A DNA stretch of 64,000 nt from Streptomyces sp. L2 (GTDB taxonomy: Bacteria > Actinomycetota > Actinomycetes > Streptomycetales > Streptomycetaceae): the NCBI RefSeq assembly GCF_004124325.1, contig NZ_QBDT01000001.1, positions 7,440,001-7,504,000 of the forward strand. The letters run 5' to 3'. This document shows positions 8,634-20,808 of the stretch, one piece after another. The number at the start of each line of letters is the position of its first letter. The stretch's first letter is position 1. The notes under the pieces were generated by a model. It saw only the letters and a list, made by a program, of their open reading frames with translations, had not been told where the DNA came from and did no database searches. The translations under genes and the position numbers were made by a program.

Positions 8634-9887
8634 TTACCTGGCCGCCGGTTCCGCGGGCAGGTTGAACACGTGGTCCGGCGAGATGATCTTCGTGATGGCC
8701 TCGCCGAACAGGGTGCTCGGTTCGCTCCCGTTGTGGTTGATGTCGGTGTTGAGCACCACCACCAGGCTCGTCTGCGTGGAGGGCAGATAGACGGTGAGGG
8801 ACTCGTAGCCCGGCAGCGAGCCGTTGTGCCCGATCCAGCCCTGCACGTTGAAGATGCCCAGCCCGTACCCGGAGCCGGCGATCGGCGTGGGCGGTGTGGT
8901 GAGCCGCTCCTTCTGGGTGGCGGCGCTCATCATCCGGCTGCCGTCCGGGAACACACCGGTGGCCACCGTGCGCGACCAGGTGTGCAGGTCGTCGAGCGTC
9001 GAGATCATGGCACCGGCGGCCCAGCCCCAGGAGGGGTTCCAGTCGGCGGCGTCGGCCACCTTGCCGTCGGCCGTCTGATCGGTGTAGCCCTGCGAGTGCG
9101 GGGTGGGGAACTCGTTGCCCGTCGGGAACAGCGTCTGCTTGAGGCCGGCCGGGTTCAGGATGTGCCGGTGGATGTAGTCCCCGAGCTTCTGCCCGCTCTC
9201 CTTCTCGACGACCAGGCCGAGCAGGATGAGGTTGGTGTTGCAGTAGTAGAACTTCTGCCCCGGCGGGAACAGCACCGGGTGCTTGAAGCTGTAGTCCAGC
9301 AACTGCTGCGGGGTGAACGGGCGTTGCGGATCGGAGGTCAGCGCCTTGAAGAAGCCGTCGTCCTCGGAGTAGTTGAACAGGCCGCTGCGCATCTCCGCGA
9401 GCTGCCGAAGCGTGATCTTGTTCCCGTTGGGGACGCCGTCGACGTACTTGCCGATCGTGTCGTCCAGGCCGACCTTGCCCTGGTCGACCAGTTGCAGCAG
9501 CGCCGACACCGTGAACGTCTTGGTCTCGCTGCCGATCCGCATGTACAGATCGGGCGACATCGTACGGCCGTTGCTCTTGTCGGCGACACCGAACGAGTGG
9601 ACGTAGGCGCTCTGGCCCGGCGTCCAGATGCCGACGCTCACGCCGGGGACGTTCGCCTCGTGCATCACCTTGCGTACAGCGGCGCCGACTTGGCGTGCCA
9701 CGGCCGGGGTGAGGTCGCGGACATCGGTGCCCGACGGGGACGGCGAGGGCGAGCCGGCGGCGGCGAACGCCGCCGGGGCCGAGGCCGGTGCCGCCCAGGC
9801 AGGAGCCGAGGCGAGCGGCAGCAGCAGGGCGCCCGCGACGACGGCCGCGGCGGCTTCCTTGCGCAGACGGGGGGAAGAACGGGACAT
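8634..9887 (-). CDS. Secreted serine hydrolase of the beta-lactamase/DD-peptidase superfamily
   Basis: A 417-residue protein with a signal peptide (RLRKE, hydrophobic stretch, AWA), a Pro/Ser linker (residues 45-55) and a class C beta-lactamase-like domain. The nucleophile motif is S120-E-T-K123, the second motif is YCN in the FYYCNTN segment, and the third is HNG in [10 protein letters not shown] where many relatives have HTG or KTG. D-alanyl-D-alanine carboxypeptidase or esterase activity is the family expectation; which one cannot be told. ATG 9887 has GGAG eight bases upstream. It probably acts on the wall side of the membrane. Confidence 0.9.
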   Translation of the reverse strand: MSRSSPRLRKEAAAAVVAGALLLPLASAPAWAAPASAPAAFAAAGSPSPSPSGTDVRDLTPAVARQVGAAVRKVMHEANVPGVSVGIWTPGQSAYVHSFGVADKSNGRTMSPDLYMRIGSETKTFTVSALLQLVDQGKVGLDDTIGKYVDGVPNGNKITLRQLAEMRSGLFNYSEDDGFFKALTSDPQRPFTPQQLLDYSFKHPVLFPPGQKFYYCNTNLILLGLVVEKESGQKLGDYIHRHILNPAGLKQTLFPTGNEFPTPHSQGYTDQTADGKVADAADWNPSWGWAAGAMISTLDDLHTWSRTVATGVFPDGSRMMSAATQKERLTTPPTPIAGSGYGLGIFNVQGWIGHNGSLPGYESLTVYLPSTQTSLVVVLNTDINHNGSEPSTLFGEAITKIISPDHVFNLPAEPAAR

Positions 9888-10145
9888 GGGCTGACTCCAA
9901 GCACGTGATGACCGGACGTGCGGTGGCGAGACGTCGGAGCCCTGACCCGACCAGCATAGGAGCGCGCTCCCCGGGCCGCCCGTCGGCGGGCGCGGGTCGC
10001 CGGGGGCGCCGTACCGGAGGCTGCCGCCTCCTCGCGGGATGCTTGTCGGACGGGCGGAACACCCCGTTCGGGCGGTGCGCTCACCCGACCCGGTGAGCGC
10101 CAGGCGCCGGGCGTACCGGCGGGGCACCACGGCCGTTGCCCCGGC

Positions 10146-10625
10146 ATGAACCGCATGGATCGCCCGGAGCGCACCGAGCGCCCGGAGCGCACCGAGGGCG
10201 CGGAGCGCACCGAGGGCGCGGACCGCACCGAGGGCGCGGACCGCACCGAGGGCGCGGACCGCACCGAGGGCGCGGACCGCACCGAGGGCGCGGACCGCAC
10301 CGGGCGCCCGGAGCCCATGGATCACGCGGAGTGCTCGGATCACCCCGCCGCCACGGCACCCCTGGACATCGCCGGCCGCCTGGACCGCACCGGCCGCCCG
10401 GATCGCCCCGTCCCCTCCCTGTTCCCGCGTCCGCAGGAGCCGGTCGCGCCGCCCGGCACCCGCCCCGGGCCGGCTCACGCCCTGCGGACGCGTGAGCCCA
10501 TCTACGCCCGGCTCGTCGCCGAATGGCGGGCCGAGGGGCGGACCGTGCCCGCCGAACCGGACGCGCTGTGCGCCTCGTTCACCGGGTCCGCGCCGCTCGG
10601 GCCGTACCGGACCGGCCGCTCCTGA
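10146..10625 (+). CDS. Small hypothetical protein with a hexapeptide repeat N-terminus
   Basis: I do not recognise the family with certainty. The C-terminal 50 residues (EPIYARLVAEWRAEGRTVPA) look genuinely coding and resemble small uncharacterised streptomycete proteins. The N-terminal third is a run of 18-bp repeats encoding (GADRTE)n, which may be untranslated: ATG 10317, with GGAG just upstream, is an alternative start that removes the repeats. ATG 10146 lacks a clear ribosome site. It ends 6 bp from a convergent small gene, and the two may be functionally linked, but that is inference. Confidence 0.5.
   Translation: MNRMDRPERTERPERTEGAERTEGADRTEGADRTEGADRTEGADRTEGADRTGRPEPMDHAECSDHPAATAPLDIAGRLDRTGRPDRPVPSLFPRPQEPVAPPGTRPGPAHALRTREPIYARLVAEWRAEGRTVPAEPDALCASFTGSAPLGPYRTGRS
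10161..10312. repeat. 18-bp tandem repeat array
   Basis: About eight tandem copies of an 18-bp unit of the type GCGGACCGCACCGAGGGC. The central copies are nearly identical and the flanking ones diverged (GAGCGC for GACCGC). In the plus frame it reads as a charged hexapeptide repeat rich in Arg, Asp, Thr and Glu. Near-identity of the middle copies suggests recent slippage or unequal exchange. Confidence 0.85.
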
Positions 10626-10631
10626 CGCGCG

Positions 10632-11099
10632 TCACCGCTCGCACAGCGGCGCGAGCACGGCCAGCGTGCCGTTGGCCCGGCGCAGGGCCTCCTCCAGCGC
10701 ACCGGGCGCGTGCAGCCTGGCACTGCCGTCGGGCGGGACCAGCCACTCCAGGGCGCGCGAGGGGCGGTACGGCGGCGGTACGGCCACCCAGGCGCCCCTC
10801 GTCGCGTAGCGGAGCCCGTCCCCCACCCACGTCCCGGACGGGTCCGGCGGCAGGAAGAAGCCGACCCGGCCCGCCGAGGCGTCCACCAGGGTCGGACCGG
10901 GGACCGGCCGCGCGGGCCGCCACAGCAGGTCCAGGGTGAGCAGGCCGAGCCGGTCGGGCACGCTCAGCACGTCCCAGTAGCGGCCCGCCGCCAGCAGGGC
11001 GACCCCCGCGCCGTGGTCCCACTCCCACTTGCAGGCGCGCGGGTCGGCCGCCGCCGCGGCGAGCCACTCCACGCCCCGCATCCACATCGTGTTCGTCAT
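10632..11099 (-). CDS. Hypothetical protein, possible relative of primase-polymerase N-domains
   Basis: A 155-residue soluble protein. Its GVEWLAAAAADP opening, the GRYWDVLSVPDRLGLLTLDLL stretch and the EWLVPPDGSARLHAP segment recall small streptomycete proteins related to the N-terminal domain of bifunctional primase/polymerases. The catalytic acidic residues of a working prim-pol are not evident, so an enzymatic role is not claimed. ATG 11099 is supported by GGAG six bases upstream. It converges with the repeat-bearing small gene and is divergent from the MMPL exporter across a region containing a TATT-centred dyad. Confidence 0.6.
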   Translation of the reverse strand: MTNTMWMRGVEWLAAAAADPRACKWEWDHGAGVALLAAGRYWDVLSVPDRLGLLTLDLLWRPARPVPGPTLVDASAGRVGFFLPPDPSGTWVGDGLRYATRGAWVAVPPPYRPSRALEWLVPPDGSARLHAPGALEEALRRANGTLAVLAPLCER

Positions 11100-11196
11100 G
11101 CAGTGCTCCGGGGGATCGTCGACCGACAGGGCGCGGGGAAACGGCTGCGACCGGGCATCTGGTACGGCTGCCTGCCAACCCGGGCATATGCATGCT

Positions 11197-11212
11197 GGTA
11201 GATATTTCTACC
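11197..11212. promoter_or_regulatory. Operator-like dyad between divergent genes
   Basis: GGTAGA and TCTACC form perfect 6-bp arms around TATT, directly preceded by an AT-rich GCATATGCATGC stretch. It sits between the small unknown gene (minus) and the MMPL gene (plus), where a TetR- or MarR-like repressor of an exporter would be expected to bind. No such regulator gene is adjacent. Confidence 0.5.
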
Positions 11213-11387
11213 TGGCGGAAGGGGTGGCGAGGCCTGGCGTTTGAGCGGACCCGTTCGACCCCCGATCACCGGTTCGGCCGGCCCGGGATGCGGCCCCGGC
11301 GGGATCGTGCTGGTCCGAGATGACGGGCCGAGGGGGCGGGCGTCTAATGAGACTGTCCGGTCGTCTCCGGCGAAGTGGGTCCAGACC

Positions 11388-13637
11388 ATGGCCGCCAACC
11401 GAGCAGTGACGAAGGAGACGGGGGTTCGCACGGAGGGCCACGGGGCGGGCCTCCTGCGAAGAACCGGCCAGTGGTGCGCCCGCCACTTCGTGCTCGTGAT
11501 CGTCGCCTGGCTGGTGGCGCTGGCCGTCCTCCAGGTCCTCAACCGCTCCTTCGGCGGCAGCTATTCGGACAACTTCACCCTCCCCGGCGTGCAGTCCGAG
11601 CAGGGACTGCAGGTGCTGAAGCAGCACGACCCGGCGGCCGGCGGCTACGGCAGCCAGATAGTCCTGCGCGACAGCGCCAAACCGCTCACCTCGCTCAGCG
11701 GGCAGATGAACACGACGGTCGGCGACCTGCAGAAGCTGCCGCACGTCCTGGCCGCCCAGAACCCGCTCGCCGCCGCCGGCAAGACCCCGTCGGGACCCAA
11801 CGTCGGCCCGCTGTCCTCCGACGCCAAGACCGGCTACATCACCGTCCGCTTCGACGTGCAGCCCTCCACCCTCGGCAGCGGCTACCTCGACGGCGTCAAC
11901 CACGCCGTGCAGCCGCTGCGCTCGGCGGGCGCCCAGGTCGAGTACGGCGGCCCGCTCGGCGAGCTGGCCCGCCCGCACGCCAACGACCGCACCAGCGAGC
12001 TGATCGGCTTCGCGGTCGCGATCGTCGTCCTGCTGATCGGCTTCGGCAGCGTCATCGCCGCCGCCGCGCCCCTGGTCACCGCCCTCATCAGCGTCATCTG
12101 CGGCCTCGCCTGCCTCGGCCTGCTGGCCACCGCGTTCACCTTCGCGACTGTCTCCCCGACCCTGGCCACCATGATCGGGCTCGGCGTCGGCATCGACTAC
12201 GCCCTGTTCCTGATCACCCGGCACCGGCAGAACCTCATGGACGGCCTCGATCCGGTGCGTGCCGCCGGGCACGCCACCACCACCAGCGGACGCGCGGTCC
12301 TCGTCTCCGGCTGCACGGTGATCATCGCGCTGGCCGGCCTGTACGCCTCCGGGGTGTCCTTCATCGGCAAACTCGGCCTGGCCGCCATGGTCACGGTCGT
12401 CACGGCCGTCCTCGGCGCGCTCACCCTGGTCCCCGCCCTGCTGGGCCTCGTCGGCCGCCGCATCGACCGCCTGAAGGTGCGCCGCCCCATCGCCGAGACC
12501 GACGCCGAGCCGGGCGCCGAACCGCACGGCACCTGGCACAACTACGCCCGCAAGGTGGAGCGCCGGCCGGCCTGGTTCCTGGCGGCGGGCATCGCGGCGA
12601 TCGTCGTCCTCGCGATCCCAGTGTTCTCCATCCAGCTCGGCCACATCGGCGACGGCGCCGATCCGACGTCGTTCACCGACCGCCGGGCCTACGACCTGAT
12701 GACCAACGCCTTCGGCCCCGGCTCCAACGGGCCCCTCACGGTGGTCGTCGACCAGAGCAGCGTTCCCTCCGACCAGCGCTCCGCCCTGAGCAGCCAGGCG
12801 CAGAAGACCCTGAACTCCGTGGCCGGAGCCGCCACCGTCACCCCGCTGACCCCCACCAAGGACGGCGACGTGCTGGTCGCCACCGTCTACTCCCAGCAGT
12901 CCCCGCAGAGCGCCACCACGACCGACCTCACCAACCGGCTGGTCCACACCACCCTGCCCGACGCGGTCAAGGGCACCAGTGCCCACGGGTACGTCACCGG
13001 CACCACCGCCGCACAGGTCGACTTCCGGGACATCGTCTCCAGCCGGCTGCCGCTCATCATCGGCGTCGTCGTCGCGCTGGCCTTCGTGATCATCCTGGCC
13101 GTCTTCCGCGGCCTGCTCGTCGCCGTCAAGGCCGCCGCGCTCAACGTGCTGTCCATCGCGGCCTCGTACGGCGTCGTCGTCGCCGTGTTCCAGTGGGGGT
13201 GGGGCGGCCCCGCGCTCGGCGTCCACGGCAAGGTGCCCATCGAGAGCTATGTCCCGATGATGATGTTCGCCATCATCTTCGGCCTCAGCATGGACTACGA
13301 GATCTTCCTGCTGTCCCGCGTGCACGAGGCCTGGATGCGCACCCAGGACGCCAAGGCCGCGGTGGCCCACGCCCTGGAGATCACCGCCCGGGTCATCACC
13401 TGCGCCGCCCTGATCATGGTGAGCGTGTTCGCCGCGTTCATCCTCAGCGACAACATCGTGGTGAAGATGCTGGGGCTCGGCCTCGCCGTGAGCGTCCTCA
13501 TCGACGCCACCGTCGTACGCCTGCTGCTCGTCCCCGCCGTCATGACCCTGCTCGGCCGGCACGCCTGGTGGACACCCCTGTGGCTGGACCGGCTCATGCC
13601 GCGTATCGACGCGGAGGGCGAGAGCGAGGCCAGATGA
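11388..13637 (+). CDS. MMPL/RND family membrane transporter
   Basis: A 749-residue integral membrane protein built of two similar halves. Each half has one N-terminal transmembrane helix, an extracytoplasmic domain, then a bundle of five or six helices; the hydrophobic blocks are near residues 35-55, 205-370, 395-415 and 560-720. The family motif [17 protein letters not shown] is present in half one and its counterpart [16 protein letters not shown] in half two, providing the Asp-Tyr proton-relay pairs. MMPL proteins export lipids or hydrophobic compounds by proton motive force; the cargo here is unknown. ATG 11388 lacks a strong ribosome site, and GTG 11406 is possible. Tail-to-tail with a SpoIIE phosphatase. 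Confidence 0.92.
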   Translation: MAANRAVTKETGVRTEGHGAGLLRRTGQWCARHFVLVIVAWLVALAVLQVLNRSFGGSYSDNFTLPGVQSEQGLQVLKQHDPAAGGYGSQIVLRDSAKPLTSLSGQMNTTVGDLQKLPHVLAAQNPLAAAGKTPSGPNVGPLSSDAKTGYITVRFDVQPSTLGSGYLDGVNHAVQPLRSAGAQVEYGGPLGELARPHANDRTSELIGFAVAIVVLLIGFGSVIAAAAPLVTALISVICGLACLGLLATAFTFATVSPTLATMIGLGVGIDYALFLITRHRQNLMDGLDPVRAAGHATTTSGRAVLVSGCTVIIALAGLYASGVSFIGKLGLAAMVTVVTAVLGALTLVPALLGLVGRRIDRLKVRRPIAETDAEPGAEPHGTWHNYARKVERRPAWFLAAGIAAIVVLAIPVFSIQLGHIGDGADPTSFTDRRAYDLMTNAFGPGSNGPLTVVVDQSSVPSDQRSALSSQAQKTLNSVAGAATVTPLTPTKDGDVLVATVYSQQSPQSATTTDLTNRLVHTTLPDAVKGTSAHGYVTGTTAAQVDFRDIVSSRLPLIIGVVVALAFVIILAVFRGLLVAVKAAALNVLSIAASYGVVVAVFQWGWGGPALGVHGKVPIESYVPMMMFAIIFGLSMDYEIFLLSRVHEAWMRTQDAKAAVAHALEITARVITCAALIMVSVFAAFILSDNIVVKMLGLGLAVSVLIDATVVRLLLVPAVMTLLGRHAWWTPLWLDRLMPRIDAEGESEAR

Positions 13638-13638
13638 G

Positions 13639-13769
13639 CCGTCAGGCGCCCGGCGGCGTGCCGTAGAGCCCCCCGTCAGGCGTCCGGAGGCGCGCCGTAG
13701 AGCCCCGCCGGACGACGGCCCACCGTAGGCCCGGCGCCGTCAGACGTCCGGCGGCGCGCCGTCCGGCCC
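13639..13769. repeat. Three copies of a gene 3' end, each with its stop codon
   Basis: A roughly 32-bp segment recurs at 13639-13670, 13673-13704 and 13738-13769. The third is the true 3' end of the minus-strand SpoIIE gene (coding GAPPDV, then stop). Read on the same strand, the other two give YGAPPDA-stop and YGTPPGA-stop. The copies differ from each other by only a few bases. They fill most of the 102-bp gap to the convergent MMPL gene. Confidence 0.8.
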
Positions 13770-14861
13770 CGGCTCCAGCACCAGCATGGTGGCGTCGTCG
13801 CGGACCTCGTAGTGCCGCATCAGCTCCGCCCACACCGCGGCCGGCAGGCCGGCGGCCGTCGTGCCCGACAGGGCGGCCAGCCGCTCCGGCAGCGGGTAGA
13901 AGACACCGGCCGGGTCGCGGGCCTCCCAGACGCCGTCGGAGGCCAGGAAGAGCCGGTCGCCCGGCTCCAGCGGCACGGTGACCTCCTTCGGCGGGTCCAT
14001 GCCCACCAGGCCCAGCCCGAACGGCGGTCCCGGCCGGACGCCGATCTCCCGGGCGCGCCCGCCGTGCAGCAGGACCGGCGCCGGATGACCGCAGGCGACC
14101 ACACGGACCGTGCGGGCGTCGGCGGAGAACTCCAGCAGCAGCCCCGTCGCGAACAGCTCACCGTGCCGCACACCGGCCGAGTCCACGGCCAGTCTGCGGT
14201 CCATCCGGTCGGCGACCGACACCAGGTCCGGCAGGTCCAGCACCGCCTCGCGGAAGGCACCCAGCAGCGACACCACCGTCGCGACCGCGGCGAGCCCGTG
14301 CCCCCGCACGTCCCCCATCACCGCCCGGACCCCGTACGGCCCCTCCCGCACGTCGAAGAAGTCCCCGCCCACCAGCGTCCCGTCCTCTGCGGCCCGGTAG
14401 AACCCCGTGCACCCGACCCGCCCGACCCGTTCGGGCAGCGGCGGCATCACGGCCCGCTGCACCGCCTCGCCGATCGCGCGCTCGGTGTTCAGCTGGGCGT
14501 CCCGGCGGCTGCGCACGTAGGACACGAACACACTCAGCACCGCGACGAACACGACGGTGAGCAGGTCCGTGTTGCCGGGCCGGTTCAGATGCGTGGCCGG
14601 CACGTTCATCACGACGACGACCAGGGCACCGAGGACCGCGGTCGCCGCCCAGCCGTACGACAGGACGGCCAGCGGCGGGATCGCGCCCAGCAGGAAGCCG
14701 ACGTCGCGCGCGTCCGGGGTGAGCAGCGTGGCCACGGTGACCGCCACGAGCAGCAGAACCGGCAGCACCCGGACCCAGCGCGGTGGCGGTGCGCCCCGCA
14801 GCCAGCCGCGGTCCTCCCGGTCCTGACGCGACAAGCCACCGCGCCCCGGTCCCGAAGCCAC
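13740..14861 (-). CDS. Membrane-anchored SpoIIE/PP2C-type phosphatase
   Basis: A 373-residue protein with three or four N-terminal transmembrane helices (about residues 30-130, with VLPVLLLVAVTVATLL first) followed by a SpoIIE phosphatase domain. Metal-binding motifs are visible: GGDFFD, MGDVRGHG, the ASDGVWEA region and a terminal RDDATMLVLE. Such enzymes dephosphorylate anti-sigma-factor antagonists and feed stress or development sigma switches. No sensor domain other than the membrane part is present. The GTG start at 14861 has no good ribosome site, so the N-terminus is uncertain by some residues. The gene's last codons are duplicated twice downstream. Confidence 0.88.
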   Translation of the reverse strand: MASGPGRGGLSRQDREDRGWLRGAPPPRWVRVLPVLLLVAVTVATLLTPDARDVGFLLGAIPPLAVLSYGWAATAVLGALVVVVMNVPATHLNRPGNTDLLTVVFVAVLSVFVSYVRSRRDAQLNTERAIGEAVQRAVMPPLPERVGRVGCTGFYRAAEDGTLVGGDFFDVREGPYGVRAVMGDVRGHGLAAVATVVSLLGAFREAVLDLPDLVSVADRMDRRLAVDSAGVRHGELFATGLLLEFSADARTVRVVACGHPAPVLLHGGRAREIGVRPGPPFGLGLVGMDPPKEVTVPLEPGDRLFLASDGVWEARDPAGVFYPLPERLAALSGTTAAGLPAAVWAELMRHYEVRDDATMLVLEPGPDGAPPDV

Positions 14862-14975
14862 GACACCACGCTACGCCGACCCCCGCCGCGCCGCCGGAAA
14901 TGCGGTGGACGCCCACCTGCCCCGCCCCCTAGGCTCCAGCAGCACGCCCGCGACGGACGGAAGGAGGCGAGCGTC

Positions 14976-15032
14976 ATGACCACAGCCTGCCCGCGCTCCC
15001 CCCTCCCCGTTGCCAGGGCGTGCCACGACTGA
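14976..15032 (+). CDS. Candidate 18-residue leader peptide
   Basis: An ATG at 14976 is preceded at eight bases by AAGGAGG (14961-14967), one of the strongest ribosome sites in the window, yet it encodes only 18 residues: MTTACPRSPLPVARACHD, then a stop. It ends 64 bp before an acetyltransferase start on the same strand. Two Cys codons and an Arg-Ala-Cys-His tail suggest a translation-sensing leader, but no attenuator hairpin pair is obvious. It could also be a standalone micropeptide. Confidence rests on the ribosome site alone. Confidence 0.45.
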   Translation: MTTACPRSPLPVARACHD

Positions 15033-15096
15033 ATCCGACGTCGTCACCATCCGACCGGGAGCGCCGCACACCGCACGCGATTCCGGAAGGACACCC

Positions 15097-16005
15097 ATGA
15101 CCGACCTGGTCATCCGCACGCTCGACGAGAGCAGTGCCCACCTGTTCGACACCCTGCCCGATCCGCTCGGCCTCGCCGAGAAGCACCGGCGTACCCGCTT
15201 CCGCCCCGACTGGCAGCGGGTCGCCCTGCGCGCCGGACTGGTCGTGGCCCGCGCCGCCTGGTGGGGCAGGCCCGAGGACACCGAGCCGCTCCTCGTCAAC
15301 TGGTTCGACGTGGCCGACGGCGAACAGGACGCGGGAGCCGCCCTGCTGCGGACCGCGCCCTGGCGGGTCGACGAGATCGACCTCGACGTCCCCCCGGGCT
15401 GGCGCGAGTCGGCCACGCTGCGGGCCGCCGTCGACGCCCGTACGGCCGCTGCCCGCACCGCCGGCTACGAGCCGCTCGTCGAGCGGTTCCTGTACCGCTG
15501 GACCCGCGACCGCGGCCTGCCCGAGCGACCCGGCCGGCTGCGCTTCACCGCCGAACCGGACGACGCCGTGTTCGACGGCCTGCTGCGCCGCATCCACTCC
15601 GTCACCCTGGACGCGCACGCCCTCCGGGCCGTCGAGGAAGGGGGAGTGGAGCAGGCGGCGCGGGAAGAGCTGGAGGTCTTCCGCTGGTTCCCCTCGCCGC
15701 GGGAGTGGTGGCAGGTCGCGCGCACCCCCGCGGGCGAGCTCGTCGGCATTCACATCCCCGCCCACAACCCGTCCGGGCCGTGCGTCGGCTTCATCGGTGT
15801 CGTGCCCGAACAGCGGGGGCACGGGTACGCGTTCGACCTGCTCGCCGAGTGCACGCACTTCCTCGTCGAACGGGGCGCGGAGTTCGTCGCCGGTGCGACG
15901 GATCGGGGGAACGTTCCGATGGCCGCGCACTTCGCCCGTGCGGGATATCCGGTGACCCGGGAGCGGCTGAACTTCTGGGCGAAGGGGGAGGGGAGCGCCG
16001 GGTGA
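15097..16005 (+). CDS. GNAT family N-acetyltransferase
   Basis: A 302-residue protein whose C-terminal half carries a GNAT fold. The acetyl-CoA pyrophosphate loop is in VVPEQRGHGYAFDLL (Q/RxxGxG/A form), followed by ATDRGNVPMAAHFARAGY, the usual helix for cofactor contact. The N-terminal half (PDPLGLAEKHRRTRFRPDW) is probably a degenerate second GNAT domain. ATG 15097 has GGAAGG six bases upstream. The acceptor is unknown. A strong-RBS micropeptide lies just upstream, and the gene converges with the Gfo/Idh/MocA gene across a hairpin-rich element. Confidence 0.85.
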   Translation: MTDLVIRTLDESSAHLFDTLPDPLGLAEKHRRTRFRPDWQRVALRAGLVVARAAWWGRPEDTEPLLVNWFDVADGEQDAGAALLRTAPWRVDEIDLDVPPGWRESATLRAAVDARTAAARTAGYEPLVERFLYRWTRDRGLPERPGRLRFTAEPDDAVFDGLLRRIHSVTLDAHALRAVEEGGVEQAAREELEVFRWFPSPREWWQVARTPAGELVGIHIPAHNPSGPCVGFIGVVPEQRGHGYAFDLLAECTHFLVERGAEFVAGATDRGNVPMAAHFARAGYPVTRERLNFWAKGEGSAG

Positions 16006-16056
16006 GCTGCTGACTGGCCGGTTTTCGCCCCCGCCGCCCCTTCCCTTCCCGTCCCT

Positions 16057-16112
16057 GGGGCTCCGCCCCTGGAGCCCCGTTCGCGCAGTTCCCCGCGCCC
16101 CCTTCAGGGGCG
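16057..16112. terminator. Streptomycete intergenic GC hairpin element
   Basis: GGGGCTCC and GGAGCCCC form a perfect 8-bp stem (16057-16078) followed by CGCGCAGTTCCCCGCGCCCC and a second GCCCC/GGGGC hairpin near 16097-16112. This wording is, from memory, a common dispersed intergenic element of streptomycete chromosomes. It serves both convergent genes as terminator; the stop codon of the minus-strand oxidoreductase lies in the loop of the second hairpin. Confidence 0.7.
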
Positions 16113-16994
16113 GGGGGAGCCATGAAGTTGGGCTTCGGCCGTCGCCAGGATCTCGGTGACGCGTAGGCCGAAGGTGGCGTCGCAGGGGTGGGGGCGGCCC
16201 GTGCGGGCCGAGGTCAGGAGGGCGTCCGCGGCACGTACGAGGGCCGGGACGGCGCCCTCGGAACTGCGCGGCAGCAGGGTCACGCCGGACTCCCCGCGGA
16301 GTTCGACGTCGGCGCCCGCCGCGGCCGGGGGCGCCGACAGACTCAGGGTGAGGGTGCTCGACGCGCCGCCGGCGTGGTCGAGGACCAGATACACAGTGTC
16401 CGCGGCGCCGTGGGCCGTGGTCAGAACCTGCCGGACGTCGCCGAGGACCGGCAGCAGGACGGACAGCGCGTGCGGCCCCACGTCCCACAGGGCGCCCCGC
16501 TCCCGCCGCCACGGCGACGCCGCGAACGGGCTGTCCCCGGTGAACACCGCCCCGAGCCACTGCGCCCGAGCCGTGAACCAGCCCGGAACGGCGGCCTGTT
16601 CCTCGATCCACGCCTGCGGTTCCCGCTGGAACCGCGTGGTGAAGAAGACCACGGAGGCGACCTCGGCGCGCTCCACCGCCCCGGCCACGGACCGTGCTTC
16701 GGCGACGTCGAGCGCGAGCGGCTTGTCCAGCAGCAGATGACAGCCCGCCCGCACCGCCCGCACCGTCAACCCGGCCTGCACGGAGGGAGGCAGGGCGACG
16801 GCCACCGCATCGACGTCGGCGAACAGCGCGCCGACGTCGTCGTACGCCCGGACGCCGTACCGCTCCGCGAGCGCGCGGGCCGCCTCCGGGCGGCGGCCCC
16901 ACACCCCGGCGAAGTCCAGCCCGGGGTGCTCCGCGAGGGCCGGTGCGTGCGCCGCCCGGGCCCACGGGCCCGTGCCGAGCAGTCCTACGCGCAT
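16104..16994 (-). CDS. Gfo/Idh/MocA family NAD(P)-dependent oxidoreductase
   Basis: A 296-residue protein. The N-terminal Rossmann motif is GLLGTGPWARAAHAPAL, and the family signature DKPLALD (EKP-like catalytic Lys) is in the LLLDKPLALDVAEA segment. The C-terminal half carries the dimer and substrate domain, with DVGPHALSVLLPVLG supplying the usual DxxxH. Members oxidise or reduce sugars and cyclitols. Start chosen at ATG 16994, with AAAGGA upstream. A longer reading would begin with a duplicated GTVHxK peptide encoded by a roughly 20-bp direct repeat. It follows the RiPP maturase by 58 bp on the same strand, so co-transcription is likely, but a role in the peptide pathway is inference. Confidence 0.85.
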   Translation of the reverse strand: MRVGLLGTGPWARAAHAPALAEHPGLDFAGVWGRRPEAARALAERYGVRAYDDVGALFADVDAVAVALPPSVQAGLTVRAVRAGCHLLLDKPLALDVAEARSVAGAVERAEVASVVFFTTRFQREPQAWIEEQAAVPGWFTARAQWLGAVFTGDSPFAASPWRRERGALWDVGPHALSVLLPVLGDVRQVLTTAHGAADTVYLVLDHAGGASSTLTLSLSAPPAAAGADVELRGESGVTLLPRSSEGAVPALVRAADALLTSARTGRPHPCDATFGLRVTEILATAEAQLHGSPRP

Positions 16995-17052
16995 GCCGTC
17001 GTCCTTTCCGTGAACCGTCCCCACCACCTTCTCGTGAACCGTCCCCGCCACC

Positions 17053-19941
<2,889 letters not shown>

Positions 19942-20097
19942 CGCACGGCACTTCGACCATTGATACGACTATTTTCAGCCAAACCCAGGCGGTAACTACC
20001 CGTGTTGGTTTCGTGCGGCTAGCGTGAGGGCGCCGCATCGCCACACCAGGGGCACAGGGCCCTGCAGGGACTAGCGAGCGGTGGAGGATTCACCCCT

Positions 20098-20808
20098 TTG
20101 ACCACAGCATCCGTGCTGATGGCCGACGTCTTCGAGGTTCAGCCCTACACCTCCCACTGCGAAGTCATCTTCGGCGAGGGCGCACACGCCGTGATCGGTG
20201 TGTCCCCGGGCAACAGCTACTTCTCGGCCCGCCGCCTGCACGACCTCGCCCGCTGGGGACTGGACCACTTCGACAGGGTCGACTTCGTCTACACCGACCT
20301 GTACGTGGCCGAGACCTACGAGGCATCCGGCTACCCGCCCGACGAGGCCCGCCGCAAGGCGGTGAAGAACCTGCGCGGTGTACGCGCGAAGGTCCGGGAC
20401 GCGGTCACGGCCGCCGACCCGGACGGCGAGCGGCTGGACTGGCACCCGATGTCCTCCTTCCGGACCAATCCCGCCTACCAGGAGATCCACCGGGAGCTGA
20501 AGAACCGGCTGACCGCCGACGCCGAGTTCCGGGCCGTCTGCAACGCGCTGGTGACCCGCTTCCTCTCCGCACGCGGCGAGCCCGTGAGCGAACGGCAGCG
20601 CGCCGTGTGCCTGGAGTACGTGGTCGCCGAGGCCCCGCTGTTCCTCGACACCCCCGCCGTCCTCAAGGTGCCGTCCTCCCTCAACTGCTACCACCAACTG
20701 CTGCCCATGGCCGAGCTGCTCTACTCCCGGGGCGCCGGCCTGCGTGCCTCCCGCAACCAGGGCCACGCCGTAGTCACCCCCGCCGCCCTGGAAGGAGCCG
20801 TGGCATGA
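20098..20808 (+). CDS. tRNA-dependent cyclodipeptide synthase, NYH subfamily
   Basis: A 236-residue CDPS. It joins two aminoacyl groups taken from charged tRNAs into a 2,5-diketopiperazine. The nucleophile is Ser36 in IGVSPGNSYFS, with Asn39 close by. The second catalytic block CLEYVVAEAP gives Tyr174 and Glu178 (equivalents of AlbC Tyr178 and Glu182). Tyr198-His199 in NCYHQ places it in the NYH class together with AlbC and mycobacterial Rv2275. The start is TTG 20098, with GGAGG ten bases upstream; ATG 20119 would cut the first strand. The stop overlaps the next gene's start (ATGA), so the two are translationally coupled. Confidence 0.95.
   Translation: MTTASVLMADVFEVQPYTSHCEVIFGEGAHAVIGVSPGNSYFSARRLHDLARWGLDHFDRVDFVYTDLYVAETYEASGYPPDEARRKAVKNLRGVRAKVRDAVTAADPDGERLDWHPMSSFRTNPAYQEIHRELKNRLTADAEFRAVCNALVTRFLSARGEPVSERQRAVCLEYVVAEAPLFLDTPAVLKVPSSLNCYHQLLPMAELLYSRGAGLRASRNQGHAVVTPAALEGAVA

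Noticed and set aside
7205..9887. P450 and serine hydrolase as a biosynthetic pair
   Set aside because: They are about 200 bp apart with no shared pathway logic; the hydrolase is secreted and the P450 cytoplasmic.
10632..11099. Active primase-polymerase
   Set aside because: Only weak resemblance to the N-domain; no catalytic acidic triad could be identified.
16057..16112. Insertion-sequence end
   Set aside because: The hairpins resemble a common streptomycete intergenic element and no transposase or target duplication is present.
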